Source: an uncultured Saprospiraceae bacterium (lineage in GTDB: Bacteria; Bacteroidota; Bacteroidia; Chitinophagales; Saprospiraceae). From it: a DNA stretch of 64,000 nt. Under the pieces are notes generated by a model. The model made no database searches. It was not told the origin of the DNA and worked only from the letters and a program-made list of their open reading frames with translations. Positions 26,333-35,778 of the stretch are shown piece after piece (positions within the stretch are counted from its first letter, which is position 1; each line of letters begins with the position of its first letter). Where the stretch lies: assembly GCA_938015595.1 (NCBI GenBank), contig CALLPI010000001.1, positions 1-64,000 of the forward strand, given 5' to 3'. The translations under genes and the position numbers were made by a program.

Positions 26333-27070
26333 TTAACCCTTGGTGCTCGTAGTGGCCAAGTTGAAAATTACCAGGCCAAAACCAATCTTGTTAACGGCGT
26401 CGCCAATGTTGTAAATGACGTCCATTGCTTCGATTTTCAGTACATTGCGCAGCAAGCCGTCTGTTTCGATTGCCATATAGCCGATGGGATAGATAGCCCA
26501 ACCTACCAACACGAACCACGCCAGCGTCTTGAATGCGCGCTGCAGGGCAGGCTCGTTGGACTTTTCGGCTAGCTTCTTGGCAGACCCCATCCAGATTTCA
26601 TACAGGACACCTACGTAGCCAATGGTGGAGATAGCCCCCCAGATGGCGCTGTTGCTGCGGTAGAGTGTTTCGCCCAGGTAACCAGCAACGAGCATCCACA
26701 GCGAATAGATAATGAGACGCCACATCAGCCCGACGTTAGCGCCGAAGGCGCGCAGGATGAGGTAAAACTCCACGCACATGAGCGGAACCGTCAGAATCCA
26801 GTCAATGTAACGGAACTCCGTTGGCGAAGAGCCATTCTCCGCCCAAAAACTGCGCATGTAAAAGTAGTGGACAGCAGCGATACCGGTGATCAAGCCCGAT
26901 ACCAGCATCGAATCTTTCCACTTGCCTTCTACCCGCGTCATTTGTACAAAGAAGAACACCGTGGCGGCCAGCATGGCCATGGAGCCAATGAAAAAGGTAA
27001 AGCCTACGTAATCACCAGGCTTGAGGGTAGCCAAGAAGATCGGCTCAATTAGGTTTGATAATGCACTCAT
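26333..27070 (-). CDS. proteorhodopsin-type light-driven proton pump
   Basis: 245 residues, seven helices. Helix C reads RYIDWILTVPLMCVEF: D90, T94 and E101 form the DTE proton-pump motif, and M98 at the tuning position predicts green absorption. H68 matches the proteorhodopsin histidine that pairs with the counter-ion. K228 in helix G (DAVNK) binds retinal. G145 in helix E (IWGAIST) aligns with bacteriorhodopsin W138 and xanthorhodopsin G156, so a carotenoid antenna could dock. No retinal-forming dioxygenase gene is in the window. It is transcribed alone; a terminator separates it from ppdK upstream. Confidence 0.97.
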   Translation of the reverse strand: MSALSNLIEPIFLATLKPGDYVGFTFFIGSMAMLAATVFFFVQMTRVEGKWKDSMLVSGLITGIAAVHYFYMRSFWAENGSSPTEFRYIDWILTVPLMCVEFYLILRAFGANVGLMWRLIIYSLWMLVAGYLGETLYRSNSAIWGAISTIGYVGVLYEIWMGSAKKLAEKSNEPALQRAFKTLAWFVLVGWAIYPIGYMAIETDGLLRNVLKIEAMDVIYNIGDAVNKIGFGLVIFNLATTSTKG

Positions 27071-27113
27071 AAGAACGTTAATTTTTGTTAAAAATTAGTT
27101 AAAATTGCAGGTT

Positions 27114-27128
27114 AAACAGCAACTGTTT
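27114..27128. promoter_or_regulatory. inverted repeat in the rhodopsin leader
   Basis: AAACAG-CAA-CTGTTT, perfect 6-bp arms, 44-58 bases before the rhodopsin start in an AT-rich leader. It could be an operator. No TAnnTTTG box is clear nearby. Confidence 0.35.
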
Positions 27129-27199
27129 CAATTGGTTTTTAAAGTTGAAAAATTTTTGTAAAACACCTGTCTTTTAGCGCCCGAAAGTTGTTTTTAAAA

Positions 27200-27249
27200 A
27201 ATAAAAAGTGTTTTTCCGAGGCTTTTGCCTCAAAAAAACACTTTTTATT
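27200..27249 (-). terminator. terminator of ppdK
   Basis: AATAAAAAGTGTTTTT pairs with AAAAAAACACTTTTTATT, capped by a GAGGC-TTTT-GCCTC hairpin. It lies 20 bases beyond the ppdK stop and is nearly symmetric, so may work both ways. Confidence 0.8.
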
Positions 27250-27268
27250 CGGCTGGATTAACGCCTTT

Positions 27269-30010
27269 TTAGCCCGCTACTAATGCTTTGCGCAATGCCG
27301 CTTGTGCTGCCGCCAGTCGAGCAATGGGTATGCGAAATGGCGAGCAGCTTACATAGTCTAACCCCACCTTGAAGAAAAACTCGATGGAGGCGGGGTCGCC
27401 GCCATGCTCGCCACATACACCCAGGTGCAAGTTGGGTTTCACCTGGCGCCCCTTTTCTACGGCTGCTTTCACTAGCAGGCCCACGCCCTTCTGATCAATA
27501 GACTTAAAGGGGTCGGACTCCAGCAAGCCCTGCTTGACGTATAGCGGCAAGAACCTACCAGCGTCATCACGCGAGAAGCCCATCGTGAGTTGGGTGAGGT
27601 CGTTGGTGCCGAAGGAAAAGAACTCTGCGCTTTGAGCGATGCTATCGGCCACCATGGCAGCTCGAGGCGTTTCAATCATGGTGCCTACCAAATAGTCCAC
27701 GCGGTCGCCTCGTTCAGCAAAGACTTGCTCGGCCACTCGGCGAATGACAGCCTCCTGCTTGCGAAACTCCCGCAGCGAAATGATGAGCGGTATCATAATT
27801 TCGGGCTTCACAACTACGCCTTTGGCCTTTGCGTTGAGTGCAGCTTCGAAGATGGCTCTGGCCTGCATTTCTGTGATCTCCGGATAGGTGATGCCCAGGC
27901 GGCAACCGCGATGCCCCATCATGGGGTTGAACTCCTGAAGTTCTTCTACACGGCGTTGAATGGTTTCGAGCGGCAAGCCCATATCCTGGGCCATTTCGCG
28001 CTGGTTGGCCTCTTCGTGTGGTACAAACTCGTGCAGAGGCGGATCCAGCAGTCGGATGGTGACGGGCAGGCCGTCCATAGCTTCAAATAAGCCTTCAAAG
28101 TCGCTGCGCTGCATAGGCAGCAGTTTATCCAAGGCTTTTCGGCGGCCGGCTTCGTCTTCGGCCAAGATCATTTCGCGCATGGCAATGATGCGATTGCCTT
28201 CAAAAAACATGTGCTCAGTGCGGCAAAGACCTATACCTTGAGCACCTAGTTTCCGAGCTATGATGGCATCCTGGGGCGTATCGGCGTTGGTGCGTACTTC
28301 CATCTGGCGGTATTCGTCGGCCATGCGCATGAGTTCGGCAAAGTCGCCGGTAAGTTCGGCCTCGCGAGTGAGAATTTTGCCTTCATACACCTCTCCGGTG
28401 GAGCCGTTGAGTGAGATCCACTCGCCTTCGCGGTACGCCCTTCCCTCTACGGTGAAGGTGCGCGTGTGGTAATCTACGTGAATGGCGCTGGCGCCCGATA
28501 CGCAGCATTTGCCCATGCCGCGCGCTACCACGGCCGCGTGGGAGGTCATGCCGCCACGAGCGGTAAGGATGCCCTTGGCAGTGTGCATGCCGCGCAGGTC
28601 TTCCGGCGAAGTTTCGGTGCGTACCAGAATGACCGCCTTGCCTTGTTTTGTCCAAGCTTCTGCTTCGTCAGCGAAAAAGACGATCTGGCCGGTAGCTGCT
28701 CCGGGCGAGGCTGGCAAGCCCCGTGCAATGACCTTAGCTTCGCGCATGGCTTGAGGCTCAAACACAGGGTGCAGCAGGTCATCGAGTCGGAGGGGGTCTA
28801 CGCGCAGTAGGGCGGTGCGCTCGTCAATCATGCCTTGGCGCAGCATGTCCATGGCAATTTTGACGGCGGCAGTGCCAGTGCGTTTGCCGTTGCGTGTCTG
28901 GAGCATCCACAACTTGCCTTCCTGAATGGTGAACTCGAGGTCTTGCATGTCGCGGTAGTGATTTTCCAGTAGGGTTTTAGCTTGGTACAGTTGGGCGTAG
29001 GTATCCGGCATAATTTCCTCAAGCGAAGGATAGCGGCTGCGGCGCTCGTTTTCAGAAACGCCGGCCAGTGCAGCCCAGCGACGCGAGCCTTCGAGCGTGA
29101 TCTGCTGCGGGGTGCGAGTGCCGGCCACTACGTCTTCGCCCTGGGCGTTGACCAAAAACTCACCGTTGAAAATATCTTCGCCTGTGGCGGCGTCGCGGGT
29201 GAAGGCTACACCGGTGGCGCTGTGGTCGCCCATATTGCCAAACACCATAGCCTGTACGTTCACTGCTGTGCCCCAGCTTTCGGGAATGCCATTGATGGCA
29301 CGGTACACCTGTGCGCGCTCGTTGTTCCAGCTTTCAAATACCGCCAAGATAGCCCCCCACAGTTGATCCCAGGGGTCAGCGGGAAAGTCTTGTTGCAGCC
29401 GCTCACGGATGAGTGCTCTGAAACGGCGCACGAGCTCCTGGAGGTCTTCGGTGGTCAATTCTGTATCCAGATGCACGCCTTTCTCGTCTTTGAGTTGCTG
29501 GATGACAACCTCAAACGGATCTTCATCTTCCTTGCGAGCGGGTTTCAAGCCCATAACGACGTCGCCATACATTTGGATGAAGCGGCGATAGGAGTCCCAG
29601 GCAAAGCGCGGATTGCCCGACCTGGCGGCCAGCCTCTGCACGGAGGTGTCGTTCAAGCCCAAATTGAGAATGGTATCCATCATACCGGGCATGGATGCTC
29701 TGGCGCCGGAGCGCACGGAGAGCAGCAGCGGATCGTCGGGGTCGTTAAACCGCTTGCCAAAGTGGTACTCAATGAAAGCCACGCCACCCCTAACCTCCTC
29801 CTCAATCAGATCTTTGAGCCAGTCTTTGCCGCGCTCGTTGTAAAGAGCACAGGCTTCTGTACTGATGGTAAAGCCAGGCGGTACAGGAATGCCCAACAAA
29901 CACATCTCAGCCAGGTTGGCGCCTTTGCCACCCAATAGGTTCTTCATGCTGGCATTGCCGTCGGCCATACCTTCGCTAAATACGTACACATACTTTTGAG
30001 AAGTACTCAT
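27269..30010 (-). CDS. ppdK: pyruvate, phosphate dikinase
   Basis: 913 residues, full length. Interconverts pyruvate, ATP and phosphate with phosphoenolpyruvate, AMP and pyrophosphate. Seen: the ATP-grasp start (LLGGKGANLAEM), SVRSGARASMPGMMDTILNLG, the phospho-histidine motif GGMTSHAAV (His about 491), and the PEP-binding barrel ending in GVCGEHGGDPASI and SCSPFRIPIARLAAAQA. Monocistronic: a terminator lies downstream and a divergent CHAT gene upstream. It can work in glycolysis with pyrophosphate saving or in gluconeogenesis. Confidence 0.98.
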   Translation of the reverse strand: MSTSQKYVYVFSEGMADGNASMKNLLGGKGANLAEMCLLGIPVPPGFTISTEACALYNERGKDWLKDLIEEEVRGGVAFIEYHFGKRFNDPDDPLLLSVRSGARASMPGMMDTILNLGLNDTSVQRLAARSGNPRFAWDSYRRFIQMYGDVVMGLKPARKEDEDPFEVVIQQLKDEKGVHLDTELTTEDLQELVRRFRALIRERLQQDFPADPWDQLWGAILAVFESWNNERAQVYRAINGIPESWGTAVNVQAMVFGNMGDHSATGVAFTRDAATGEDIFNGEFLVNAQGEDVVAGTRTPQQITLEGSRRWAALAGVSENERRSRYPSLEEIMPDTYAQLYQAKTLLENHYRDMQDLEFTIQEGKLWMLQTRNGKRTGTAAVKIAMDMLRQGMIDERTALLRVDPLRLDDLLHPVFEPQAMREAKVIARGLPASPGAATGQIVFFADEAEAWTKQGKAVILVRTETSPEDLRGMHTAKGILTARGGMTSHAAVVARGMGKCCVSGASAIHVDYHTRTFTVEGRAYREGEWISLNGSTGEVYEGKILTREAELTGDFAELMRMADEYRQMEVRTNADTPQDAIIARKLGAQGIGLCRTEHMFFEGNRIIAMREMILAEDEAGRRKALDKLLPMQRSDFEGLFEAMDGLPVTIRLLDPPLHEFVPHEEANQREMAQDMGLPLETIQRRVEELQEFNPMMGHRGCRLGITYPEITEMQARAIFEAALNAKAKGVVVKPEIMIPLIISLREFRKQEAVIRRVAEQVFAERGDRVDYLVGTMIETPRAAMVADSIAQSAEFFSFGTNDLTQLTMGFSRDDAGRFLPLYVKQGLLESDPFKSIDQKGVGLLVKAAVEKGRQVKPNLHLGVCGEHGGDPASIEFFFKVGLDYVSCSPFRIPIARLAAAQAALRKALVAG

Positions 30011-30257
30011 AAGGGTTGATTTTCAAGTGAAAAGCCTTGTTGTATTGCAGGTAAAAAATAAGGAGTTTATGGCCTGAAGAGGAATGATTTAAGGCAGAGC
30101 AAGGGGTGATAGTTGTCAGTTTTATGGCTGGGAAGACTTTAAGACTGGGAGATTGGATGTATCCTATGCTGAAAAAAATCTCTTTTGATCTCTCTCCGAC
30201 AATACGCCTTCCTGTATCTTTAGGGGCTTGGGTGTTGAAAGGAAAAAAAATATAAGT

Positions 30258-32936
30258 ATGTTGCTTCGTTTTCGCCTGCTGGTATATGGGGTTCTAGTCG
30301 GGCTGTCTGGTGCCGGAGCTATGACTCTCGATTCGTTGGTAGCCATGCGCCACCGCGACTTGGCGCTGTTTTTCTTTGCCCAGAATTGCCTCGACAGCGC
30401 CGCGCAGCATCAAGCCAAGGCTTTGCACTACTTTAGGCAGCACGACCAACTACACGCTTGGCTGGATGCGCAAATCGCTGCTAGCAATCTATTATACCAA
30501 CACGGCTATACTAGCCTGGCACTACTCAAGCTCTCCCAGTCAGTAGGCGACAGCATCTGGAGAAAGCCCCAAGATTCTACCGAGTGGGACGCCTTGGGGC
30601 GTTGCTACTTAGCTCTGGCCGATGTGCAAAGTACTATGCTTCTGCGCGAAGCCCAAACGCTGATGGATTACGAAATGGCACGCGACATCCTTGTGAACCG
30701 CCTCCAGCGCTGCGATGCCTGGATAGCCTTGCACCTGTGGCGCCCGCTGGCGGCAGTGTACACCCGAAAAGGCAATTTTCCCGAAGCCAAGGCTGCACTC
30801 GATACCGCCTGTCAACTTGCCATGCAGGAGCGCAACGCTCACGTAGCCTCTGTTGCCCTGCGAGATTTGGCCAGGCTTCAAATGCAGCGTGGCTCACCTG
30901 CCGATGCCATAGAAACCTTGCGCAAGGCGCTGCTATTGCCCAGGCAATTCCCAGCCGAGCTAGCCGCTATCCACGCTGGTTTCCAGCAGGCCTGGGTCAT
31001 GCGCAACAACCCCGGCAGCGCCCTCATACATGGCCGGCTGGCTGCCCAGTTCTTTCGCACTTGCGGCGATTCTTGTAAAGCAGAGTTAGCCTACGTCCTG
31101 GCCGGCAATGCCATGCAACTATTAGAAAGGCGTAATTTCCGTGAAGCCCGCCAACTTTTGGAGGAAGCCCACCAGCTGTTGCGCGCCCAGTCCGCTGGCG
31201 ATTACCCGCCCCAGCTTGCCAGTATTTACGAAAACTTTGGTCAGCTTTATCTGGCCTGGAGCGAACCCGAAGAAGCCCTACGCTGGTATCAGCAGGCGCT
31301 CATGGCTGAAATGCCGGCTTTCCGCGAAAAAGACTACCGCCTACATCCCCCTGTGGCTCTGGTGCCAGGTACGCGCATTGCTGCCGATGCCCTGGCTGGT
31401 AAGGCAGAGGCTTTCTACATGCTTTATCAACGCAATCGTCGTGCGGAATTTCTGGAACTTGCCCTAGCCAGCTATGAGCGCAGTTTTTACGTCGAAACTT
31501 TGTTGCATCGGTTTTTCCCTAAAGATTTTTCTATTGCACTGCCGGAGCTCAGGCTGCGCCAGCGGCTACAACAAGCCCTGAATATTGCCCTAACCCCTGA
31601 TCCGATGTCACCGCTTTTTTCTGACTTTCAGTCTCGAGCATTTGCCTTGGCCGACGAACACAAGAAAATGCGCCTGTTGGAAGCCTGCGTGCACCATGGC
31701 GTGCTCAACCCTCTTCGCCTACCTTCTCTACTGCCCGACAGCAGCGGCTTCCGCATTGCCGAGTTGCAAGCGCTGATTCCTGATAAAGACCGCACATACA
31801 TCTCTTACAGCCTGGGCGCCGATAAGATCTTTGCTTTCATCATCACCAGAACCAGCACTCGCATTAGCTCTATACCACTGGATTTTCCTCTGGATGATTG
31901 GGCAACCCAATTGCGCAGGAGCCTGGAGTGGTATGGCCGGCCTGGTGCCGACTACCCTGCCTTAAACGCAGCGTATGCCCGCCTGGCCGTGCAGTTGTAC
32001 CTACGCCTGATAGCCCCGCTGGAATATACTGCTGCTATGGAGCCTCGGCTAACTATCATACCCGATGGCGTATTGTATGGCGTGCCTTTTGAGGCTTTAC
32101 TGACCGCCTCGCCTGCTGCCAGTGCTCCTGCTGACACCTGGCCATATTTGCTGCATCGCTACCGTATCAGTTACGGGTTGTCACTGGGGTTGCAAGTTGA
32201 TTTAATGAGGCAATCTCGCAGGGTGTACACCGGCTTGTTGGGGGTGGCACCACACTGGGACAACAGCACTGAACAAACAGAGGTATCGCTTTTTCGTACA
32301 GAGCAATGGCAACAAATGGAGCGCATTATCGGTGGCAAATGGTTGCTGCGCCAACAGGCAACCCCCACTAACTTCAAGTTGAAAGCTCCAAGGTTTGGTG
32401 TGTTGTATCTCGCCACCACAGCTCAAGCTAATCCCGTGGGTGGGCCGCCTTCCTTCCTGGCTTTGTCAGATGGGCAAGGGGGTATGGACTCCCTGAAGTG
32501 CAGCGACCTCTTTGCTATGAAACTCAAAGCAGATATAACTGTGCTGGAGCGCTGTACCTTTGCAAGCCTCGAAACAGCTATTCTGCTGCCGCTCAGCTTT
32601 TTCTATGCTGGCAGTGGCGCTGTGTTGCTGCCCTTTTGGCCAGAGCGCACCGATTCGTCAAGCACTATGCCTATGTATTTTCTTGAGAATGTAAAGGCTG
32701 GCCAAGGCAAACGCGATGCCCTTTGGAAAGCCAAAAAGCGCATGATACAAGCCAATGCTGACGTTGCTCACCCTGCCAACTGGGCGGCTTGGACACTCTG
32801 GGGCGACATGGGCGCGCGCGAGAAGAACCTTATGCCGGTGTCTGCCATTGTTTGGTGGTTGGCACTGGCACTGACATTAGCAGTTTTGGGCGGGCTGCTT
32901 TACCAAAGATTCATAAAGCCCGTGCCACAGTCCTGA
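30258..32936 (+). CDS. TPR protein with degenerate CHAT domain and C-terminal membrane helix
   Basis: 892 residues from ATG 30258 (a TTG at 30228 would add ten). A hydrophobic N-terminus (about 1-24) is followed by a long TPR-like helical region (about 40-430), then a CHAT caspase-like domain (about 490-830: YGVPFEALLT; VLYLATTAQ; VLERCTFAS) and a C-terminal helix (about 866-884). The CHAT catalytic His of the usual HLATHG motif is replaced here by Thr (YLATTA), while the Cys of the LSACETG motif is kept. Likely a scaffold or inactive protease. A box TATCTTTA (30214) may be its -7 element. Confidence 0.82.
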   Translation: MLLRFRLLVYGVLVGLSGAGAMTLDSLVAMRHRDLALFFFAQNCLDSAAQHQAKALHYFRQHDQLHAWLDAQIAASNLLYQHGYTSLALLKLSQSVGDSIWRKPQDSTEWDALGRCYLALADVQSTMLLREAQTLMDYEMARDILVNRLQRCDAWIALHLWRPLAAVYTRKGNFPEAKAALDTACQLAMQERNAHVASVALRDLARLQMQRGSPADAIETLRKALLLPRQFPAELAAIHAGFQQAWVMRNNPGSALIHGRLAAQFFRTCGDSCKAELAYVLAGNAMQLLERRNFREARQLLEEAHQLLRAQSAGDYPPQLASIYENFGQLYLAWSEPEEALRWYQQALMAEMPAFREKDYRLHPPVALVPGTRIAADALAGKAEAFYMLYQRNRRAEFLELALASYERSFYVETLLHRFFPKDFSIALPELRLRQRLQQALNIALTPDPMSPLFSDFQSRAFALADEHKKMRLLEACVHHGVLNPLRLPSLLPDSSGFRIAELQALIPDKDRTYISYSLGADKIFAFIITRTSTRISSIPLDFPLDDWATQLRRSLEWYGRPGADYPALNAAYARLAVQLYLRLIAPLEYTAAMEPRLTIIPDGVLYGVPFEALLTASPAASAPADTWPYLLHRYRISYGLSLGLQVDLMRQSRRVYTGLLGVAPHWDNSTEQTEVSLFRTEQWQQMERIIGGKWLLRQQATPTNFKLKAPRFGVLYLATTAQANPVGGPPSFLALSDGQGGMDSLKCSDLFAMKLKADITVLERCTFASLETAILLPLSFFYAGSGAVLLPFWPERTDSSSTMPMYFLENVKAGQGKRDALWKAKKRMIQANADVAHPANWAAWTLWGDMGAREKNLMPVSAIVWWLALALTLAVLGGLLYQRFIKPVPQS

Positions 32937-32958
32937 ACCATTTTTTCCCGCTACATTA

Positions 32959-34035
32959 CTAATAATCTACACCTTGCGGTTTTAGCCCCCCGATGATGGC
33001 TAGGTCAATGGCACGTCTGAGCCTTGCCTCAGCCTCTGCATTCCACCCAGTAACATTTTCGCCTATGCGGTTAAAGCGGTTGATGACAATGGTAGTTGGC
33101 AAGGCATATAACTCCATGGCGTTCATGTAAAAATCAGCATCCGTAATGATGCGAAAGCAATACTGGGCAAAGTCGTGCATCTGGCCAAGTACATCCATCT
33201 CGGTTTCGCGGAACATCATGATAAAAAGTACGTCAGGGTGCTCGGCGTATTGCCTGGCCAAGCGATCGAACCACTGTGGTTCAGTGTGGGAAAACATGGA
33301 GTTCAACGCACTGAAGTGCAGAACTACTACTTTGCCCTGGCAAAACTTGGGGGTTATCCAGGTGCGGTCGAGGCTGCGCGCCCGGAGTTTGGGCGGCTTA
33401 CGCCCTATGGTCATAGCCCATTGGCGTGTAGCCGGAGTTTTTAGATCAGGTATGGCGCCCAGCGAAATGGCCATGGCCTCCTTGATTTTGCGCTTTTCCA
33501 AAGAAAAAATCCCGGGGGGTACTTCTCCAAAAGTAAATTTGTAAGCCTCATAAGTGAGCTTTACTCCGGCGAGGCGCTTGGTGTAGCGCAACGCAAAACC
33601 TGGCACTGCGGCAATTTGACAGAACTGAACTCCAAATGCATCAGTGTAGAATATGGGGAAAGTGTCTTGCTCTGCAACGGCAGCAGCCAACTTACAGGGC
33701 AATCCTGCTACGTAAAACTCAAGAGAATCCACTAAGAGCACATAGCTTATAGGTGTAAAAAGGTACCTGAAAGCGTCGTTGCCTGTTTCGGGCACGTGAT
33801 AGTACACCCCTTTGGAGGGTACATAGAGTTGGTAGCCCCTGTGGGCATAAGGCTCAGGCCAGATGCCGCGCAACACTACATCTTTTCCATTGGTGTACAT
33901 GATCACCTTGCGGGGCAAGTTGAGACGTACTTCATCGCTTATGAGCGTATCTTCAAGAATAACCCTGTACTCTATTGTAATCTGCGCGTGCAAGGCTGCG
34001 CATAGGGGTAGCAATAAAAGAAACAGGAGGCGCAT
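32959..34035 (-). CDS. periplasmic thioredoxin-fold protein lacking the CXXC pair
   Basis: 358 residues: signal peptide (LLPLCAALHAQ), an N-terminal beta-rich region (about 20-190, opening ITIEYRVILEDT, like GLPGLI/DUF4412-type Bacteroidota proteins), and a TlpA/AhpC-like thioredoxin fold (about 225-345). In the fold, GKVVVLHFSALNSMFSH replaces the usual NFWATWCGPC, so the redox cysteines are gone, though the cis-proline loop (YALPTTIVI) remains. It lies 11 bases behind the SDR gene and is probably co-transcribed. A binding rather than redox role is likely. Confidence 0.78.
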   Translation of the reverse strand: MRLLFLLLLPLCAALHAQITIEYRVILEDTLISDEVRLNLPRKVIMYTNGKDVVLRGIWPEPYAHRGYQLYVPSKGVYYHVPETGNDAFRYLFTPISYVLLVDSLEFYVAGLPCKLAAAVAEQDTFPIFYTDAFGVQFCQIAAVPGFALRYTKRLAGVKLTYEAYKFTFGEVPPGIFSLEKRKIKEAMAISLGAIPDLKTPATRQWAMTIGRKPPKLRARSLDRTWITPKFCQGKVVVLHFSALNSMFSHTEPQWFDRLARQYAEHPDVLFIMMFRETEMDVLGQMHDFAQYCFRIITDADFYMNAMELYALPTTIVINRFNRIGENVTGWNAEAEARLRRAIDLAIIGGLKPQGVDY

Positions 34036-34046
34036 TAGTCCCGGTT

Positions 34047-34871
34047 TTAGTCAGGTAAATATACGGGTTTGGCATAACTTTCTAAAATGCGCTCCATCCA
34101 GGCAGCAGGTAAGATTTTCTTTAGCCATACCGACAATACCTGCCCCTTGGGGCCTATGGCATAGCGGCTGCGCAAGTGCTTCCGGCGCAGCAATGGCTCC
34201 ATGCGCCGAGCGGCTTCTTCAGCGCTGAGGCCGTGCGCCACATGATGGTCTATGGCAGCATATACAGCCTCAAAAGTGTGAGCATAGGCGGTGTCATCCG
34301 GGCGGGTGTCTTTGAGGCGATGGTCGTTGATGGCGGTGGCCATGTCGCCGGCTAGTACGGTGGTAGATTGTATGCCAAAGGGTCTGGTTTCGAGGCGGAG
34401 GCTGTCGCTCAGTATCGCCAGTGCAGCCTTAGTAGCACTATATGCCCCGCGAAACGGCAGCCCAAACTCCCCACCAATGGAGCCTATATTTATGATGCGT
34501 CCTTCGCCCTGCCGTCGCATGATGGGCAGCACAGCCTGGCATACCCGAATGACGCCGAATACATTGGTGTCGAATACCTGTTTCACATTCGTCATTTGCA
34601 GATACTCCAGCGGGCCGGCCAGCCCAATGCCGGCGTTGTTCACCAATACGTCAATGCGCGCCTCCCGTTCCATCAGCGCTTCGACGGCGGCTTCCACGCT
34701 AGCGGCGTCAGTCACATCCATCACCAGGGTAGGGTAGGGGGTAGCAGGGTGTGGCCGGCGGCTGGCTCCATACACGCGGTAGCCTTCTTTGTATAAATAT
34801 TCGGCCAGCGCTTTGCCCAGCCCAGAGGAGGTGCCAGTGATGAGTACTACAGTTGGCATGGTTGGAATCAT
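34047..34871 (-). CDS. short-chain dehydrogenase/reductase
   Basis: 274 residues, classical SDR: cofactor motif TGTSSGLG near the start, NNAG at about 86-89, catalytic Ser (NIGSIGG) and the YSATK tyrosine-lysine pair. ATG 34871 and ATG 34859 (MPTVVLITG) are both possible; the second is more usual for the fold. The substrate is not predictable. It is divergent from etfB, and the space between holds an AGCGAA-AA-TTCGCT inverted repeat (34887-34900). Confidence 0.9.
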   Translation of the reverse strand: MIPTMPTVVLITGTSSGLGKALAEYLYKEGYRVYGASRRPHPATPYPTLVMDVTDAASVEAAVEALMEREARIDVLVNNAGIGLAGPLEYLQMTNVKQVFDTNVFGVIRVCQAVLPIMRRQGEGRIINIGSIGGEFGLPFRGAYSATKAALAILSDSLRLETRPFGIQSTTVLAGDMATAINDHRLKDTRPDDTAYAHTFEAVYAAIDHHVAHGLSAEEAARRMEPLLRRKHLRSRYAIGPKGQVLSVWLKKILPAAWMERILESYAKPVYLPD

Positions 34872-34928
34872 TCTAAATAAAAAATCAGCGAAAATTCGCT
34901 AAAACCCTTTCGGGCAAACGCGAATTTA

Positions 34929-34936
34929 TATCTTTG
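34929..34936 (+). promoter_or_regulatory. -7 box of an etfBA promoter
   Basis: TATCTTTG matches TAnnTTTG, 82 bases before etfB. No clear TTG lies at the expected upstream distance. Confidence 0.45.
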
Positions 34937-35017
34937 CGTCACGATTTTCCAAAAAGCCATGCCATTTTAGTCAGAAATTATGCTCTTGCCTTTAGGCAAA
35001 GCCGAAATCCAACCAGT

Positions 35018-35758
35018 ATGAAGCTTTTAGTGTGCATTAGCAAAGTACCTGATACCAACGCCAAAATAGCCTTTACCAACAATCAGACCGAATATGACAC
35101 GGCTGGCGTGCAGTACATTATGAATCCCTATGACGAATGGTACGCCTTGGTGCGCGCCCTGGAGTTGAAAGAAGCCCTGGGCGGCTCTGTCACCCTTGTA
35201 CACGTAGGCACCGCCGACAGCGAAACCATCATCCGCAAAGGGCTGGCCATTGGCGCCGACGATGCCGTGCGTATTGATGCTGACCCTAAAAGCGCCCTCT
35301 TTGTAGCCCAGCAAATAGCTGAACTGGCGCGCAATGAACACTACGACATCATCTTTTTGGGTAAGGAAACCATTGACTACAATGGCGCGGAAATTGGTGC
35401 CATGGTGGCCGAGTACTTGGACTTGCCTTACATCTCGTACGCCAATCACCTGGAAGTGAACGGCACAGTGGCTTCCGTGACCCGCGAAATCGAAGGTGGC
35501 GCCGAGGAGGTAGAAGTCAACCTGCCCTTTGTAGTCAGTGCAGCTAAAGGTATGGCTGAGCAGCGCATTCCCAACATGCGCGGTATCATGATGGCCAAAA
35601 CCAAGCCGCTCAAAGTATTGCCGCCTGTGCCGATAGAAGACAAGGCTGTGGTAGTAATGTATCAAACCCCGCCGGCCAAGTCCTCGGTCAAGCTCGTGGC
35701 CCCAGAGAACATGGATGAACTCGTGCGCTTGCTCCACGAAGAAGCCAAAGTGATTTAA
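35018..35758 (+). CDS. etfB: electron-transfer flavoprotein beta subunit
   Basis: 246 residues from ATG 35018 (MKLLVCISKVPDT); the frame is open 84 bases further upstream but those residues are not ETF-like. The AMP-binding beta-subunit fold is evident: MNPYDEWYALVRALELKE, then KETIDYNGAEIGAMVAEYLDLP. With EtfA it passes electrons from acyl-CoA dehydrogenases to the quinone pool. Followed by a 15-A run and etfA. Confidence 0.95.
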   Translation: MKLLVCISKVPDTNAKIAFTNNQTEYDTAGVQYIMNPYDEWYALVRALELKEALGGSVTLVHVGTADSETIIRKGLAIGADDAVRIDADPKSALFVAQQIAELARNEHYDIIFLGKETIDYNGAEIGAMVAEYLDLPYISYANHLEVNGTVASVTREIEGGAEEVEVNLPFVVSAAKGMAEQRIPNMRGIMMAKTKPLKVLPPVPIEDKAVVVMYQTPPAKSSVKLVAPENMDELVRLLHEEAKVI

Positions 35759-35778
35759 AACTCCCCTTTACAACCTGC

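Noticed and set aside
26157-27268. Retinal-synthesis gene next to the rhodopsin
   Set aside because: The flanks hold only a secreted protein, terminators and ppdK; no carotenoid dioxygenase was found anywhere in the window.
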